DNA of 64,000 nt from Aeromicrobium senzhongii (GCF_014334735.1 NZ_CP060587.1:558001-622000); one strand, 5' to 3'. Counted from the first letter of the stretch, positions 26,710 to 35,917 are shown. The notes: generated by a model from the sequence alone, not told the origin. Program-made: numbers and translations.

Positions 26710-28553
26710 TGTGTGGAATCGTCGGATACGTGGGCCATCGCCAGGCGCTGGACGTCGTGATGGGTGGGCTGCGACGCCTCGAATACCGGGGCTATGACTC
26801 CACGGGGGTGGGCGTCGTCGACGGCGACCACATCGCCTGGGACAAGAAGGCCGGCAAGCTGGCCAACCTCGATGCCGCGTTGGCGACCCGTCCGCTGCCT
26901 GAGTCGACCACCGGGATCGGACACACCCGCTGGGCCACCCACGGCGGCCCGACCGACGCCAATGCGCACCCGCACCTGGACAGCAGCGAGCGGGTCGCGG
27001 TCGTGCACAACGGCATCATCGAGAACTTCATGGTCCTGCGCGACGAGCTGGAGGATGCCGGCTACGAGTTCGCGTCCGAGACCGACACCGAGGTCGTGGC
27101 GCACCTGCTGCACCGCGAGCTGCAGCAGACCGACGACCTGCCCGAGGCCGTGCGCGCGGTGTGCCGGCGGCTGAAGGGTGCCTTCACCCTCGTCTTCGCC
27201 GACGCGCAGAACCCCGGCGTCGTCGTCGGGGCGCGGCGCAACTCGCCGCTGGTCGTCGGCCGGGGCGACGGCGAGAACTTCCTGGGCTCGGACGTCGCCG
27301 CGTTCATCGACTACACGGCCGAGGCGATCGAGCTGGGCCAGGACCAGGTCGTCACGATCACCGCCGACTCGATCGAGGTCACCGACTTCCACGGCAACCC
27401 CGCGCCGACGACCGAGTACACGGTCGACTGGGACGTCACCGCCGCCGAGAAGGGCGGCTACGAGTGGTTCATGGTCAAGGAGATCGAGGAGCAGCCCAAG
27501 GCGGTCGCCGACACGCTGCTGGGCCGGACGGACCCCGACGGACTGCTCCAGCTCGACGAGATGCGGCTGTCCGACGACGAGCTGCGCGAGATCGACAAGA
27601 TCATCATCATCGCCTGCGGCACCGCGTCGTACGCCGGACTCGTCGCGAAGTACGCGATCGAGCACTGGACCCGGATCCCCTGCGAGGTCGAGCTGGCCTC
27701 GGAGTTCCGCTACCGCGACCCGATCATCGACCGCGCGACGCTCGTGGTGGCGATCAGCCAGTCCGGCGAGACGATGGACACCCTGATGGCCATCCGGTAC
27801 GCCCGCCAGCAGCGCGCCCGGGTGCTCTCGATCTGCAACACCAACGGGTCCACGATCCCGCGCGAGTCCGACGCCGTGATCTACACGCACGCCGGACCCG
27901 AGGTCGCCGTCGCGTCCACCAAGGGCTTCCTGTCGCAGGTCGTCGCCTGCTACCTGCTCGGCCTCTACCTGGCCCAGGTCAAGGGCGTGAAGTACGGCGA
28001 CGAGGTGCGGGTCATCATCGACGAGCTGGAGCAGATCCCCGCGAAGGTCCAGCGGATGCTCGACGACGGCGACCAGGTGCGCAAGCTCGCGGCCGAGCTG
28101 GTCGACCGTCGCTCCTTCCTGTTCCTGGGCCGCCACGTCGGCTATCCGGTGGCGCTCGAGGGTGCGCTGAAGCTCAAGGAGCTCGCGTACGTCCACGCCG
28201 AGGGCTTCGCGGCCGGCGAGCTCAAGCACGGACCCATCGCGCTGGTCGAGAAGGGCCTGCCGATGTTCGTCATCGTGCCGCCGCGGGCGCGGGACCAGCT
28301 GCAGGAGAAGATCGTCAGCAACATCCAGGAGGTCCGGGCCCGCGGGGCCTACACGATCGTCCTGGTCGAGGACGGCGACGACTCCGTGGTGCCGTTCGCC
28401 GACGTGGTGATCCGGCTGCCGAAGGTGCCGACGCTGCTGCAGCCGCTCGTGGCCGCGGTGCCCCTGCAGATCTTCGCCTGCGAACTGGCCGAGCTGCTGG
28501 GCCACGACGTCGACCAGCCTCGCAACCTGGCGAAGTCCGTCACGGTCGAGTGA
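26709..28553 (+). CDS. glmS: Glutamine-fructose-6-phosphate aminotransferase (isomerizing)
   Basis: A 614-residue GlmS making glucosamine-6-phosphate from fructose-6-phosphate and glutamine. MCGIVGYVG gives the N-terminal nucleophile Cys2; the glutaminase domain includes GIGHTRWATHG; two SIS domains follow (CGTASYAG, and SQSGETMDT); the C-terminus ends PRNLAKSVTVE as in all family members. ATG 26709 is fixed by Cys2. It feeds GlmM. Confidence 0.97.
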   Translation: MCGIVGYVGHRQALDVVMGGLRRLEYRGYDSTGVGVVDGDHIAWDKKAGKLANLDAALATRPLPESTTGIGHTRWATHGGPTDANAHPHLDSSERVAVVHNGIIENFMVLRDELEDAGYEFASETDTEVVAHLLHRELQQTDDLPEAVRAVCRRLKGAFTLVFADAQNPGVVVGARRNSPLVVGRGDGENFLGSDVAAFIDYTAEAIELGQDQVVTITADSIEVTDFHGNPAPTTEYTVDWDVTAAEKGGYEWFMVKEIEEQPKAVADTLLGRTDPDGLLQLDEMRLSDDELREIDKIIIIACGTASYAGLVAKYAIEHWTRIPCEVELASEFRYRDPIIDRATLVVAISQSGETMDTLMAIRYARQQRARVLSICNTNGSTIPRESDAVIYTHAGPEVAVASTKGFLSQVVACYLLGLYLAQVKGVKYGDEVRVIIDELEQIPAKVQRMLDDGDQVRKLAAELVDRRSFLFLGRHVGYPVALEGALKLKELAYVHAEGFAAGELKHGPIALVEKGLPMFVIVPPRARDQLQEKIVSNIQEVRARGAYTIVLVEDGDDSVVPFADVVIRLPKVPTLLQPLVAAVPLQIFACELAELLGHDVDQPRNLAKSVTVE

Positions 28554-28557
28554 CCCG

Positions 28558-29973
28558 ATGCTGACCGCCCACACCGTTGCGCAGATCCGCGCAGCGGAGG
28601 AGGTCGCAGCCGACCAGCAGGGCTGGGACGGGCTCATGCAGCGCGCCGCCGGTGCGCTGGCCGAGCGTCTGCTCGCACTGGTGCCCGCCGAGGAGACCGC
28701 GGTGGTGCTGGTCGGCCCGGGCAACAACGGTGGGGACGCGCTCTTCGCGGCCGCCCACCTCCTCGAGCGCGGCCGCCGGGTGAACCTGTGCCTGCTCGAC
28801 GCGTCGAAGGTCCACACCGCAGGACTGGCCGCGGCCACCGCTGCCGGCGCACGCGTCGTCGACCGGCCGGACGGCCATCGCTTCGTCGTGGACGCCCTCT
28901 TCGGCATCGGCGCCCGCCCCGGGCTCGAGGGCGCGGCCGCGCACTGGGCGGCCTGGATCGAGCGTGAGCGGCCCGTGGTCGTCGCCGTCGACGTGCCGTC
29001 GGGGATCGGCGTCGACGACGGGCGCCTCGACGGACCGGCCGTGCGCGCGGACCACACCGTCACGTTCGGCACCGCCAAGTACGGGCTGCTGCTCGGTCCC
29101 GCCGCAGCGCTCGCGGGACGGGTCGACGTCGCCGACATCGGCCTGGACCTGTCGGGGGAGCCGGCGCTGGAGTCCCTCCAGCTGGCCGACGGGGCACGGT
29201 TCCGCGAGCAGATCGTCCCGGGAGCGGCCGATCACAAGTACAGCCGCGGGGTGCTGGGCATCCGCGCCGGCTCGCCGCAGTACGCCGGTGCCGCGCACCT
29301 GTGCGTCGCCGGGGCCCAGGCGGGCCCGGCGGGGATGGTCCGCTTCGTCGGCGAGCCGGAGCTGTCGCGCCGCGTCGTGGACCGGGCTCCCGAGGTCGTG
29401 GCCGCCGACGGCCGTGTCCAGGCCTGGGTGGTCGGACCGGGCGGGCAGGACTCGCCCGAGCCGCTGGCGGCCGCGCTGGCCGACGAGGTCCCGGTCGTCG
29501 TCGACGCCACTGCGCTCGGACACCTGCCCGCCACCTTCGCCACCGACGCCCTGCTGACGCCCCATGCCGGCGAACTGGCGGCGATGCTGGGCAGCGACCG
29601 CGACGACGTCGAGGCCGACCCGCTCACGCACGCCCGGCGCGCCGCCGAGCGCTGGTCCGCGACCGTCCTGCTCAAGGGGCCGCGCACGCTCGTCGTGTCC
29701 GCCGACGGCAGGGTGAGGGTCAACACCTCGGGCACGCCCTGGCTGGGCACCGCCGGGGCCGGCGACGTCCTGGCCGGCTTCGCCGGATCGCTGCTGGCCC
29801 GGGGCCTCGATGCCTTCGACGCCGGATCCATCGCCGCGCTCGTGCACGGGCTCGCGGCCGAGCGGCTGGGCGGCCCGTTCGTCGCCTCGGACGTCGCCCG
29901 CGCGATGCCGCGGCTGTTGCAGCAGTTCTGTGCCGGACCCGGCCAGGACCACCGAACCGGAGACCTGACATGA
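28558..29973 (+). CDS. nnr: Bifunctional NAD(P)H-hydrate epimerase / ADP-dependent dehydratase
   Basis: A 471-residue fusion that repairs damaged (hydrated) NAD(P)H. The N-terminal YjeF epimerase domain (about 1-200) has GPGNNGGDALFAAAHLL and VAVDVPSGIGVDDG; the C-terminal YjeF/ribokinase-like dehydratase (about 215-460) has DATALG, LTPHAGELAAMLG and GTAGAGDVLAGFAGSLLARG, the nucleotide-binding end. It is 4 bp after glmS, and its stop overlaps alr (ATGA). Confidence 0.93.
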   Translation: MLTAHTVAQIRAAEEVAADQQGWDGLMQRAAGALAERLLALVPAEETAVVLVGPGNNGGDALFAAAHLLERGRRVNLCLLDASKVHTAGLAAATAAGARVVDRPDGHRFVVDALFGIGARPGLEGAAAHWAAWIERERPVVVAVDVPSGIGVDDGRLDGPAVRADHTVTFGTAKYGLLLGPAAALAGRVDVADIGLDLSGEPALESLQLADGARFREQIVPGAADHKYSRGVLGIRAGSPQYAGAAHLCVAGAQAGPAGMVRFVGEPELSRRVVDRAPEVVAADGRVQAWVVGPGGQDSPEPLAAALADEVPVVVDATALGHLPATFATDALLTPHAGELAAMLGSDRDDVEADPLTHARRAAERWSATVLLKGPRTLVVSADGRVRVNTSGTPWLGTAGAGDVLAGFAGSLLARGLDAFDAGSIAALVHGLAAERLGGPFVASDVARAMPRLLQQFCAGPGQDHRTGDLT

Positions 29974-31073
29974 ACGCCGACCTCCTCGTCGACCTCGACC
30001 AGTACCGCGCGAACCTCGCGGCGCTGCGGGCGTACGCCCCCGACGCGCTGCAGATGGCGGTCGTCAAGGCCAACGCCTACGGCCACGGCATGGTGCCGAT
30101 GGCGCGCGCGGCGCGTCAGGGCGGGGCCGACTGGCTGGGCGTCGCCACCCCGGCGGAGGCACTGGAGCTGCGTGCGGCCGGCGACCGCGGCCCGCTGCTG
30201 TGCTGGCTGGCGGTGCCCGGGGCGCCGTTCGCCGAGCTGGTCGCCGCGGATGTCGAGGTCACCGCCTCGGGGGTCGACCAGTTGCAGGCGATCGCCGCAG
30301 CCGGCGACCGGCCCCGCGTCCAGCTGAAGGTCGACACCGGCCTGTCGCGCAATGGGGCGTTCGGACCCCAGTGGGACGAGCTCGTCGCGGCCGCGGCCCG
30401 GCTCCAGGAGGCCGGCAGCATCGAGGTGTCGGGCATCTGGTCCCACTTCGCCAGCGCCGACGACCCCGACAACCCGTCGAACGACCACCAGGAGTCGGTC
30501 TTCCGCGCGGCCGTCGACCAGCTGGCGTCCGCCGGCGTCGATCCGGGCGTGCGGCACCTGGCCAACTCGGCGGCGGCGGTCACCCGGCCGTCGTCGCACT
30601 TCGACCTCGTCCGGATGGGCATCGCCTCCTACGGCATCGACCCGGACCCGGCCGTCCACGTGCCCGAGGTCCGTCCCGTGCTGACGGCGCGCACGGTCCT
30701 GGCGAACGTCAAGCGGGTCCCGGCGGGTGCCTCCGTGTCGTACGGCTGGCGCTGGACCGCCGACCGCGAGACGACCCTGGGGCTCGTCCCGGTCGGATAC
30801 GGCGAGGGCATTCACCGCACGGCCTCGAACCGGGCCGAGGTGGGGTTCGACGGGAAGCGTGCACCCGTCCGTGGGACGATCTGCATGGACCAGTTGGTCG
30901 TCGACCTGGGCGACCGACCCGCCCGGATCGGTGATCCGGTCACGGTGTTCGGGCCCGGAGACGACGGCGAGCCGACCGCTCAGGACTGGGCGGACGCCGC
31001 GGGGACGATCGCCTACGAGATCGTGACGCGGCTGGCCGGACGCTGGTCCCGCACCTACCGAGGAGAACGATGA
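29970..31073 (+). CDS. alr: Alanine racemase
   Basis: A 367-residue PLP enzyme that makes D-alanine for peptidoglycan. The PLP lysine is K33 in VVKANAYGHG; the catalytic Tyr lies in VSYGWRW and the active-site Cys in GTICMDQ. ATG 29970 overlaps the nnr stop. It is the family's usual length. The nnr-alr-hydrolase-tsaE order is common in actinomycetes. Confidence 0.96.
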   Translation: MNADLLVDLDQYRANLAALRAYAPDALQMAVVKANAYGHGMVPMARAARQGGADWLGVATPAEALELRAAGDRGPLLCWLAVPGAPFAELVAADVEVTASGVDQLQAIAAAGDRPRVQLKVDTGLSRNGAFGPQWDELVAAAARLQEAGSIEVSGIWSHFASADDPDNPSNDHQESVFRAAVDQLASAGVDPGVRHLANSAAAVTRPSSHFDLVRMGIASYGIDPDPAVHVPEVRPVLTARTVLANVKRVPAGASVSYGWRWTADRETTLGLVPVGYGEGIHRTASNRAEVGFDGKRAPVRGTICMDQLVVDLGDRPARIGDPVTVFGPGDDGEPTAQDWADAAGTIAYEIVTRLAGRWSRTYRGER

Positions 31074-32053
31074 CGTCGGTCGCAGGACGGGTCGCCGCCA
31101 CCGCGGGTGCCTTCGCGGCGGCGGGCGTCGCGGGTGCCGCCGCGACGGTGTTGAAGAACCGCAAGACCCACCAACGACGGCTGTCGCGCGGTGACGACGT
31201 CGAGTTCGGCACGGTCCGGGGCGACTCCTACTACGTCTCGGCCTCCGACGACGTCCCCATCCACGTCGAGATCGACGAAGGGCCCGGGCCGACGATCGTG
31301 TTCGTGCACGGGTGGATGTGCGACCTCGACACGTGGCACTTCCAGCGACTGGCCCTGCGCGGCCACGCCCGGCTGGTCTTCATGGAGTTGCGCTCGCACG
31401 GCCGGTCCGGCCGCAGCGGGCCCCGGAACTCGTCGCTGCACGACATGGCCGACGACCTCCACCGGGTGATCGACGCCCACGCCCCCGAGGGGCCGGTCGT
31501 GCTGGTCGGCCACTCGATGGGCGGCATGGCGGTCATGCAGCTGGCCCAACTGGCTCCCGAGCTGTTCGAGGACCGCGTCGCCGGGGTGGTGCTGGTCAGC
31601 ACCAGCGCGGGCAAGCTCATGCGCCGCAGTCCGGCGCTGCGCTTCGTCGTGCCCATGATCAAGGCCGCCACCCCGCTGTTGGACTGGGGCCGCGAGTTCA
31701 ACAGCTACGCCATCATCCGGCGGTGGGCCTTCGGCCCGCACGCGCAAGCGGCCCGGGTCGACATGGCCGACGAGATGATCCTGCGCGCCCCCACCACCGT
31801 GATCCTGAACTTCTACGACAACTTCGTCGAGCTCGACCTCGGGGCCGGGCTGGACGCGATCTCGCAGTGCCGCACGTCGGTGGTGTGCGGCACGAAGGAC
31901 GTCATGACTCCGCTGAGCCACAGTCGCTGGCTGGCCCGGCACATCGCCGGTGCCGAGCTCGTTCCCGTCAACGACGCGGGGCACATGGTGATGCTCGAGG
32001 AGTGCGAGCAGGTGACGGAGGCGATCGAGCGCGTCCTCAAGGACATCGCATGA
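31070..32053 (+). CDS. Alpha/beta hydrolase
   Basis: A 327-residue alpha/beta-fold hydrolase with the nucleophile elbow GHSMGG (about 147-152), oxyanion segment HGWMCDLDTWHFQ, Asp in CGTKDVM and His in NDAGHMVMLEE, giving a complete Ser-Asp-His triad. The first ~30 residues are a weak hydrophobic Ala-rich stretch, possibly a membrane anchor. ATG overlaps the alr stop. Substrate unknown; it is conserved beside alr and tsaE. Confidence 0.87.
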   Translation: MTSVAGRVAATAGAFAAAGVAGAAATVLKNRKTHQRRLSRGDDVEFGTVRGDSYYVSASDDVPIHVEIDEGPGPTIVFVHGWMCDLDTWHFQRLALRGHARLVFMELRSHGRSGRSGPRNSSLHDMADDLHRVIDAHAPEGPVVLVGHSMGGMAVMQLAQLAPELFEDRVAGVVLVSTSAGKLMRRSPALRFVVPMIKAATPLLDWGREFNSYAIIRRWAFGPHAQAARVDMADEMILRAPTTVILNFYDNFVELDLGAGLDAISQCRTSVVCGTKDVMTPLSHSRWLARHIAGAELVPVNDAGHMVMLEECEQVTEAIERVLKDIA

Positions 32054-32078
32054 GCAGCGCGGAGATGGAGGAGCAGCG

Positions 32079-33041
32079 GTGAGCACCGAGCTGGACGTCG
32101 AGCTGGTCGGGGCCGAGCGGGCGGCGGAGGTGCTCCAGGTCATCCACCGCGCCTTCGCGACGCGGCCGGCGCTCGACCCGCCCGCCACGGCGGGGGACGA
32201 GACGCTCGAGACCGTGGCCGCGACGCTCGAACGCGACGGTGGGCTGCTGGCCACGCGCCGCGGGCTGCCCATGGGCGCGATCTTGTTCGACCGGAGCCGG
32301 CCGGGGATGCTCGGCCTCAAGCGCGTCAGCGTCGATCCCCTCGGACGCGACCGGGGTGTGGCCTCGGTGATGGTCGGTGTCGCCGAGGACGTCGCCGAGG
32401 AGGGGGAGATGGACGGCATCTGGCTGCACGTCCGCGAGGAGCTGCCCGACAACATCCGCTTCTGGAGCCACCGGCACTACCTGCCGGTGCGCCAGGACGG
32501 TCGCACGATCGAGATGGGCAAGACGCTGTGGCTGGCGCGCGAGGTGCCCGACGCCGATGCGATGCGCGACCTCGCGGCGCGGGTGGCGACGCTCCTGCGT
32601 GCCGGTGACCTGCTCGTCCTGACCGGCGATCTCGGCGCGGGCAAGACGACCTTCACCCAGGGCCTCGGCGAGGCGCTGGGCGTGCGCGGCCCGGTCACGT
32701 CGCCGACGTTCGTCATCGCGCGGACCCATCCCAGCGAGGTCGGTGGACCGGCGCTGGTGCACGTCGACGCCTACCGGCTGGGCAGCGCCGCCGAGATCGA
32801 CGACATCGACCTGGACGCCACGACCGACGAGTCGGTCACGGTCGTCGAGTGGGGGGCCGGCATGGCGGAGCAGCTCTCGGACAGCTGGCTGTCCGTCGCC
32901 ATCGAGGCGCGGCTCGCCAGCCCCGGCGATCCCCTGGGCACGGCGTCGGGCGTCGAGTCCGACGAGATGCGCGTCGTGACGATCCGTCCGCGCGGCCGGC
33001 GCTGGCTGGAAGTCCCGCTGCGCAGCACGCTGCTGGGCTGA
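32079..33041 (+). CDS. tsaE: GNAT-TsaE fusion (tRNA t6A synthesis ATPase with N-terminal acetyltransferase domain)
   Basis: A 320-residue protein in two parts. Residues ~1-150 form a GNAT-like domain (LGLKRVSVDPLGRDRGVASVM; FWSHRHYLPVRQ). Residues ~155-320 are TsaE, the P-loop ATPase of t6A37 tRNA modification: Walker A GDLGAGKT at 183-190, then TSPTFVIART and HVDAYRL. Ordinary TsaE is about 150 residues, so this is twice normal length. GTG 32079 is set by GGAGATGGAGGAG. TsaB and TsaD, its partners, are encoded at 33097 and 35930. The acceptor of the GNAT domain is unknown. Confidence 0.9.
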   Translation: MSTELDVELVGAERAAEVLQVIHRAFATRPALDPPATAGDETLETVAATLERDGGLLATRRGLPMGAILFDRSRPGMLGLKRVSVDPLGRDRGVASVMVGVAEDVAEEGEMDGIWLHVREELPDNIRFWSHRHYLPVRQDGRTIEMGKTLWLAREVPDADAMRDLAARVATLLRAGDLLVLTGDLGAGKTTFTQGLGEALGVRGPVTSPTFVIARTHPSEVGGPALVHVDAYRLGSAAEIDDIDLDATTDESVTVVEWGAGMAEQLSDSWLSVAIEARLASPGDPLGTASGVESDEMRVVTIRPRGRRWLEVPLRSTLLG

Positions 33042-33084
33042 CGCTGCGGCCGGTGCCTGGCGTGGTCCCCGTTCGGCCCGCAAC

Positions 33085-33097
33085 TACGCTGGTGTCG
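33085..33097 (+). promoter_or_regulatory. Leaderless-type -10 for tsaB
   Basis: TACGCT (33085-33090), a 6-bp gap and GTG 33097, without a ribosome site. Confidence 0.5.
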
Positions 33098-33735
33098 TGC
33101 TGCTGCTCGCGTTCGACACCGCCACCCCGGCGATCTCCGTCGCCGTTCATGACGGCTCCTCCGTCGTCGCCGAGGCGACGGGCGAGGGGACCATGGCCCA
33201 CGGAGAGCTGCTGGCCCCCGCGATCAGCGAGGCGCTCCAGCGAGCCGGTGCGACCGCCGCCGACCTGACCGACGTCGCCGTCGGCGTGGGCCCGGGTCCG
33301 TTCACCGGCCTGCGCGTCGGCGTCGTCACGGCGCTGACGCTCGGCCAGACGCTGGGCCTCACGACCCACGGCGTGTGCTCGCTCGACATCCTCGCCGCCG
33401 AGGCCGCCTCGCTGTTCGACTCCGAATTCGTCGTGGCCACGGATGCGCGGCGCAAGGAGGTCTACTGGGGGCGCTTCACGGCCGAGGGGGTCCGGGTCGC
33501 CGGACCCGAGGTCGACTTCGCCGAGACCGTCGCCGCCCTGGGGCTCCCGGTCGTCGGCCGCGGTGGACAGCTGTACGCCGATCGTCTGGACTGGTTCGAG
33601 GACGCGCCGCTGGACCCGTCCGCCGCCGCGCTGGCCACCCTGGTCGCCGGCGGGGGAGCGGTCGAGCTGCCGCTGGAGCCGCTGTACCTGCGCCGACCCG
33701 ACGCGACACCCCAGGTCGCCCCCAAGCTCGTATGA
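33097..33735 (+). CDS. tsaB: tRNA threonylcarbamoyladenosine biosynthesis protein TsaB
   Basis: A 212-residue ASKHA-fold protein that scaffolds the TsaB-TsaD-TsaE complex. It opens LLLAFDTATPAISVAV, followed by MAHGELLAPAI and VGVGPGPFTGLRVGV, the hallmark of the family. It lacks the metal-binding His pair of TsaD, as expected. GTG start with leaderless promoter. Its stop overlaps rimI (ATGA). Confidence 0.94.
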   Translation: MLLLAFDTATPAISVAVHDGSSVVAEATGEGTMAHGELLAPAISEALQRAGATAADLTDVAVGVGPGPFTGLRVGVVTALTLGQTLGLTTHGVCSLDILAAEAASLFDSEFVVATDARRKEVYWGRFTAEGVRVAGPEVDFAETVAALGLPVVGRGGQLYADRLDWFEDAPLDPSAAALATLVAGGGAVELPLEPLYLRRPDATPQVAPKLV

Positions 33736-34163
33736 TCCGCGCGGCCGGCCTCCGCGACCTGGACACCCTCGAGTCGATCGAGAAGGCCAGCTTCGGTCCC
33801 GACGCCTGGACGGCCGCCCAGGTCCGCGACGAGCTCGTCGCGGACCGGATCGTGCTGGCACTGGTCGACGAGTTCGGGGTTCGCGGCTATGCCTCGCTGC
33901 GACTCTTCGCCCCCGACGCCGAGCTGATGCGGATCGCGGTCGGCCTGGGCTCGCGCCGTGAGGGCGTGGGCTCGCGGTTGCTCGCCGCGGTCCAGGACGC
34001 GGCGCGGGCGCGCGGCGCCGAGCGGTTGCTGCTCGAGGTCGCCGACGACAACGAGGCGGCCCTGGCGATGTACCGCGGTGCGGGGTACGACGAGATCGGC
34101 CGCCGTCGCGCCTACTACCGGTCCGGGGCCGACGCCGTGCTGATGGAGCTGCGGCTGTCATGA
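33732..34163 (+). CDS. rimI: Ribosomal-protein-alanine N-acetyltransferase RimI-like
   Basis: A 143-residue GNAT. It has the acetyl-CoA loop SRREGVGSRLLAAVQDAAR and LLEVADDNEAALAMYRGAGY, characteristic of RimI, which acetylates ribosomal protein S18 in E. coli; wider specificity is known in actinomycetes. ATG 33732 overlaps the tsaB stop, as in the conserved tsaB-rimI-tsaD grouping. Confidence 0.9.
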   Translation: MIRAAGLRDLDTLESIEKASFGPDAWTAAQVRDELVADRIVLALVDEFGVRGYASLRLFAPDAELMRIAVGLGSRREGVGSRLLAAVQDAARARGAERLLLEVADDNEAALAMYRGAGYDEIGRRRAYYRSGADAVLMELRLS

Positions 34164-34642
34164 GTGACGTGATGGAGTCCATCCGCTCGTGGCCGTGGGC
34201 CTGGGCGTGGCTCGCCTTCTTCGTGATCGTCCTGCTGCGCGCGGGCGGCACCTACGGGATCGGCCGGGCCGTCGCGGCCGGCCTCCTGCGCGATCGTCGC
34301 CCGGGGCGACGCGTGCGCCTGGCGATGGCGCAGGTCGAGCGCTGGGGTCCGCCGGCCGTCACCGTGAGCTTCTTCACGGTGGGCGCCCAGACCGCCGTCA
34401 ACCTCGGCGCGGGCCTGGCCAAGATGACGTTTCCCCGCTATCTGACGGGCCTGGTGCCCGGCGCCGTGATCTGGGCGACGATCTGGTCGACGATCGGCAT
34501 GAGTGCCTTCCTGGCGGTCTTCACCGGGGGTGCCGAGCGTGCCTCATGGCTCCTCGTCCTGGTCGTGGCGGTCGTCCTCGTCGTGCTCCTGCGCCGGTCG
34601 ATCCGGCACTCGACACCCGCGGCGGAGCGCTTCCGGGACTGA
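34160..34642 (+). CDS. DedA/VTT-like membrane protein
   Basis: A 160-residue membrane protein with three or four hydrophobic helices. The central part, GLAKMTFPRYLTGLVPGAVIW, resembles the core of DedA/SNARE-associated (VTT) proteins, which flip polyprenyl lipid carriers or phospholipids. It is shorter than full DedA (about 200). ATG overlaps the rimI stop. Confidence 0.65.
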   Translation: MSDVMESIRSWPWAWAWLAFFVIVLLRAGGTYGIGRAVAAGLLRDRRPGRRVRLAMAQVERWGPPAVTVSFFTVGAQTAVNLGAGLAKMTFPRYLTGLVPGAVIWATIWSTIGMSAFLAVFTGGAERASWLLVLVVAVVLVVLLRRSIRHSTPAAERFRD

Positions 34643-34688
34643 CCTCGAGCCCGCTGCGAGCCCTTTAGCGCCATGGCATGGTGGAGGT

Positions 34689-35102
34689 ATGAGTGATCCG
34701 CGTAATCCTGCCCCGGCACCTGCCCAGTACCCGACCCAGCAGCAGAACGACGACACGCTCATGAACCGTGAGCCGTTCGATCCGTTGGACGAGGGCATCA
34801 GCCCGCCCGAGCGCTGGTCCCCCGGCGAGGGTTTCGGCACGACGGTCGAAGAACAGCTCGAGGGGGAGTCCTTCGACCTGCGGCTCTCGCAGGAGGTGCC
34901 CGACGTCGATCCCGATGCCGAGTGGAGCGAGGAGAACCTCGACGACGGCGAGGTCGGCGGAGCCCGCTCCGGCCGTCTGGTGGACCCCGACGGCGGCATC
35001 GGCGAGGACCGGGTGGCCGAGCTCGTCGGTGAGGACGTCGGCATCGACGGTGCCGCTGCGAGCGCCGAGGAGGCTGCCGTCCACGTCGTCGAGGACGAGT
35101 GA
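34689..35102 (+). CDS. DUF5709 family protein
   Basis: A 137-residue acidic, hydrophilic protein without signal peptide or membrane helix. The segment DEGISPPERWSPGEGFGTT and a Gly/Asp/Glu-rich C-terminal half match the actinobacterial DUF5709 family, of unknown function. The N-terminal 25 residues are Pro/Gln-rich and probably disordered. ATG 34689 follows GGAGGT very closely, and CATGGT lies 6 bp upstream, so the start mode is unclear. Confidence 0.75.
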   Translation: MSDPRNPAPAPAQYPTQQQNDDTLMNREPFDPLDEGISPPERWSPGEGFGTTVEEQLEGESFDLRLSQEVPDVDPDAEWSEENLDDGEVGGARSGRLVDPDGGIGEDRVAELVGEDVGIDGAAASAEEAAVHVVEDE

Positions 35103-35133
35103 CGAGACCCCGGCCGGGTGAACGCGCGTGCAC

Positions 35134-35146
35134 TAGGGTTCTGGCA
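35134..35146 (+). promoter_or_regulatory. Leaderless-type -10 for acyltransferase gene
   Basis: TAGGGT (35134-35139), 6-bp gap, ATG 35146. Confidence 0.5.
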
Positions 35147-35901
35147 TGCGCGACCTGACGTATCCGCCGGTCATCGGCACGGCCAAGACGCTGTTCCGCG
35201 TGCTGGGAATGAAGTTCCAGACCTCCGGCACCGAGCACATCCCGCGCGAGGGCGGAGCCATCTTGGCCTCCAACCACGTCAGCTACGTCGACTTCATCTT
35301 CAACGGGCTGGCGGCGGTGCCCTCGGGGCGCCTCGTGCGCTTCATGGCGAAGAAGGAGGCCTTCGACCACAAGGTCTCCGGCCCGCTGATGCGCTCGATG
35401 CACCACATCCCCGTCGACCGCGCGCAGGGCGAGGGCTCGCTGCACGCGGCGGCCGACTACGCCCGCGCCGGTGAGATCGTCGGGATCTTCCCCGAGGCGA
35501 CCATCAGCCGCTCGATGGAGGTCAAGGAGATCAAGACCGGCGCCGTCCGTGCGGCCGCCGAGGCCGGGGTCCCCCTGATCCCGATGGTCGTGTGGGGCAC
35601 CCAGCTGCTCAAGACCAAGGACCACGAGGCCGACCTGTGGGGTCGCGGCAAGACCGTCGCGCTCCACGTCGGTGCGCCGATCCCGGTCACGGGCGAGGAT
35701 CCCGTCGCCGAGACCGAGCAGTTGCACGCGGCGCTGGCCGCCCTGCTCGACAAGGCCATCCGCGAGTACCCGATCTCGCCCGAGGGTCAGTGGTGGGCTC
35801 CGGCCCGGTACGGCGGCACCGCCCCGACGCCCGAGGAGGCCCGCCGCCTCGATCTCGAGGAGAAGGCGGCTCGCGAGGCCAAGCGCGCCCAGCGCAGTTG
35901 A
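35146..35901 (+). CDS. 1-acyl-sn-glycerol-3-phosphate acyltransferase family protein (PlsC-like)
   Basis: A 251-residue membrane-associated acyltransferase. The catalytic NHxxxxD motif is in ASNHVSYVDF (about 43-52), and FPEATIS supplies the glycerol-phosphate-binding EGT-like block. Predicted to transfer an acyl chain to lysophosphatidic acid or a related lipid. The last ~25 residues are charged. It carries its own leaderless-type promoter. Confidence 0.87.
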   Translation: MRDLTYPPVIGTAKTLFRVLGMKFQTSGTEHIPREGGAILASNHVSYVDFIFNGLAAVPSGRLVRFMAKKEAFDHKVSGPLMRSMHHIPVDRAQGEGSLHAAADYARAGEIVGIFPEATISRSMEVKEIKTGAVRAAAEAGVPLIPMVVWGTQLLKTKDHEADLWGRGKTVALHVGAPIPVTGEDPVAETEQLHAALAALLDKAIREYPISPEGQWWAPARYGGTAPTPEEARRLDLEEKAAREAKRAQRS

Positions 35902-35917
35902 GTCTTCGCCCGCCTGA

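Noticed and set aside
26655-29138. Upstream extension of the coaA frame to 1141 codons
   Set aside because: The extra ~830 codons are antisense to glmS and nnr; CoaA homology begins at 26654.
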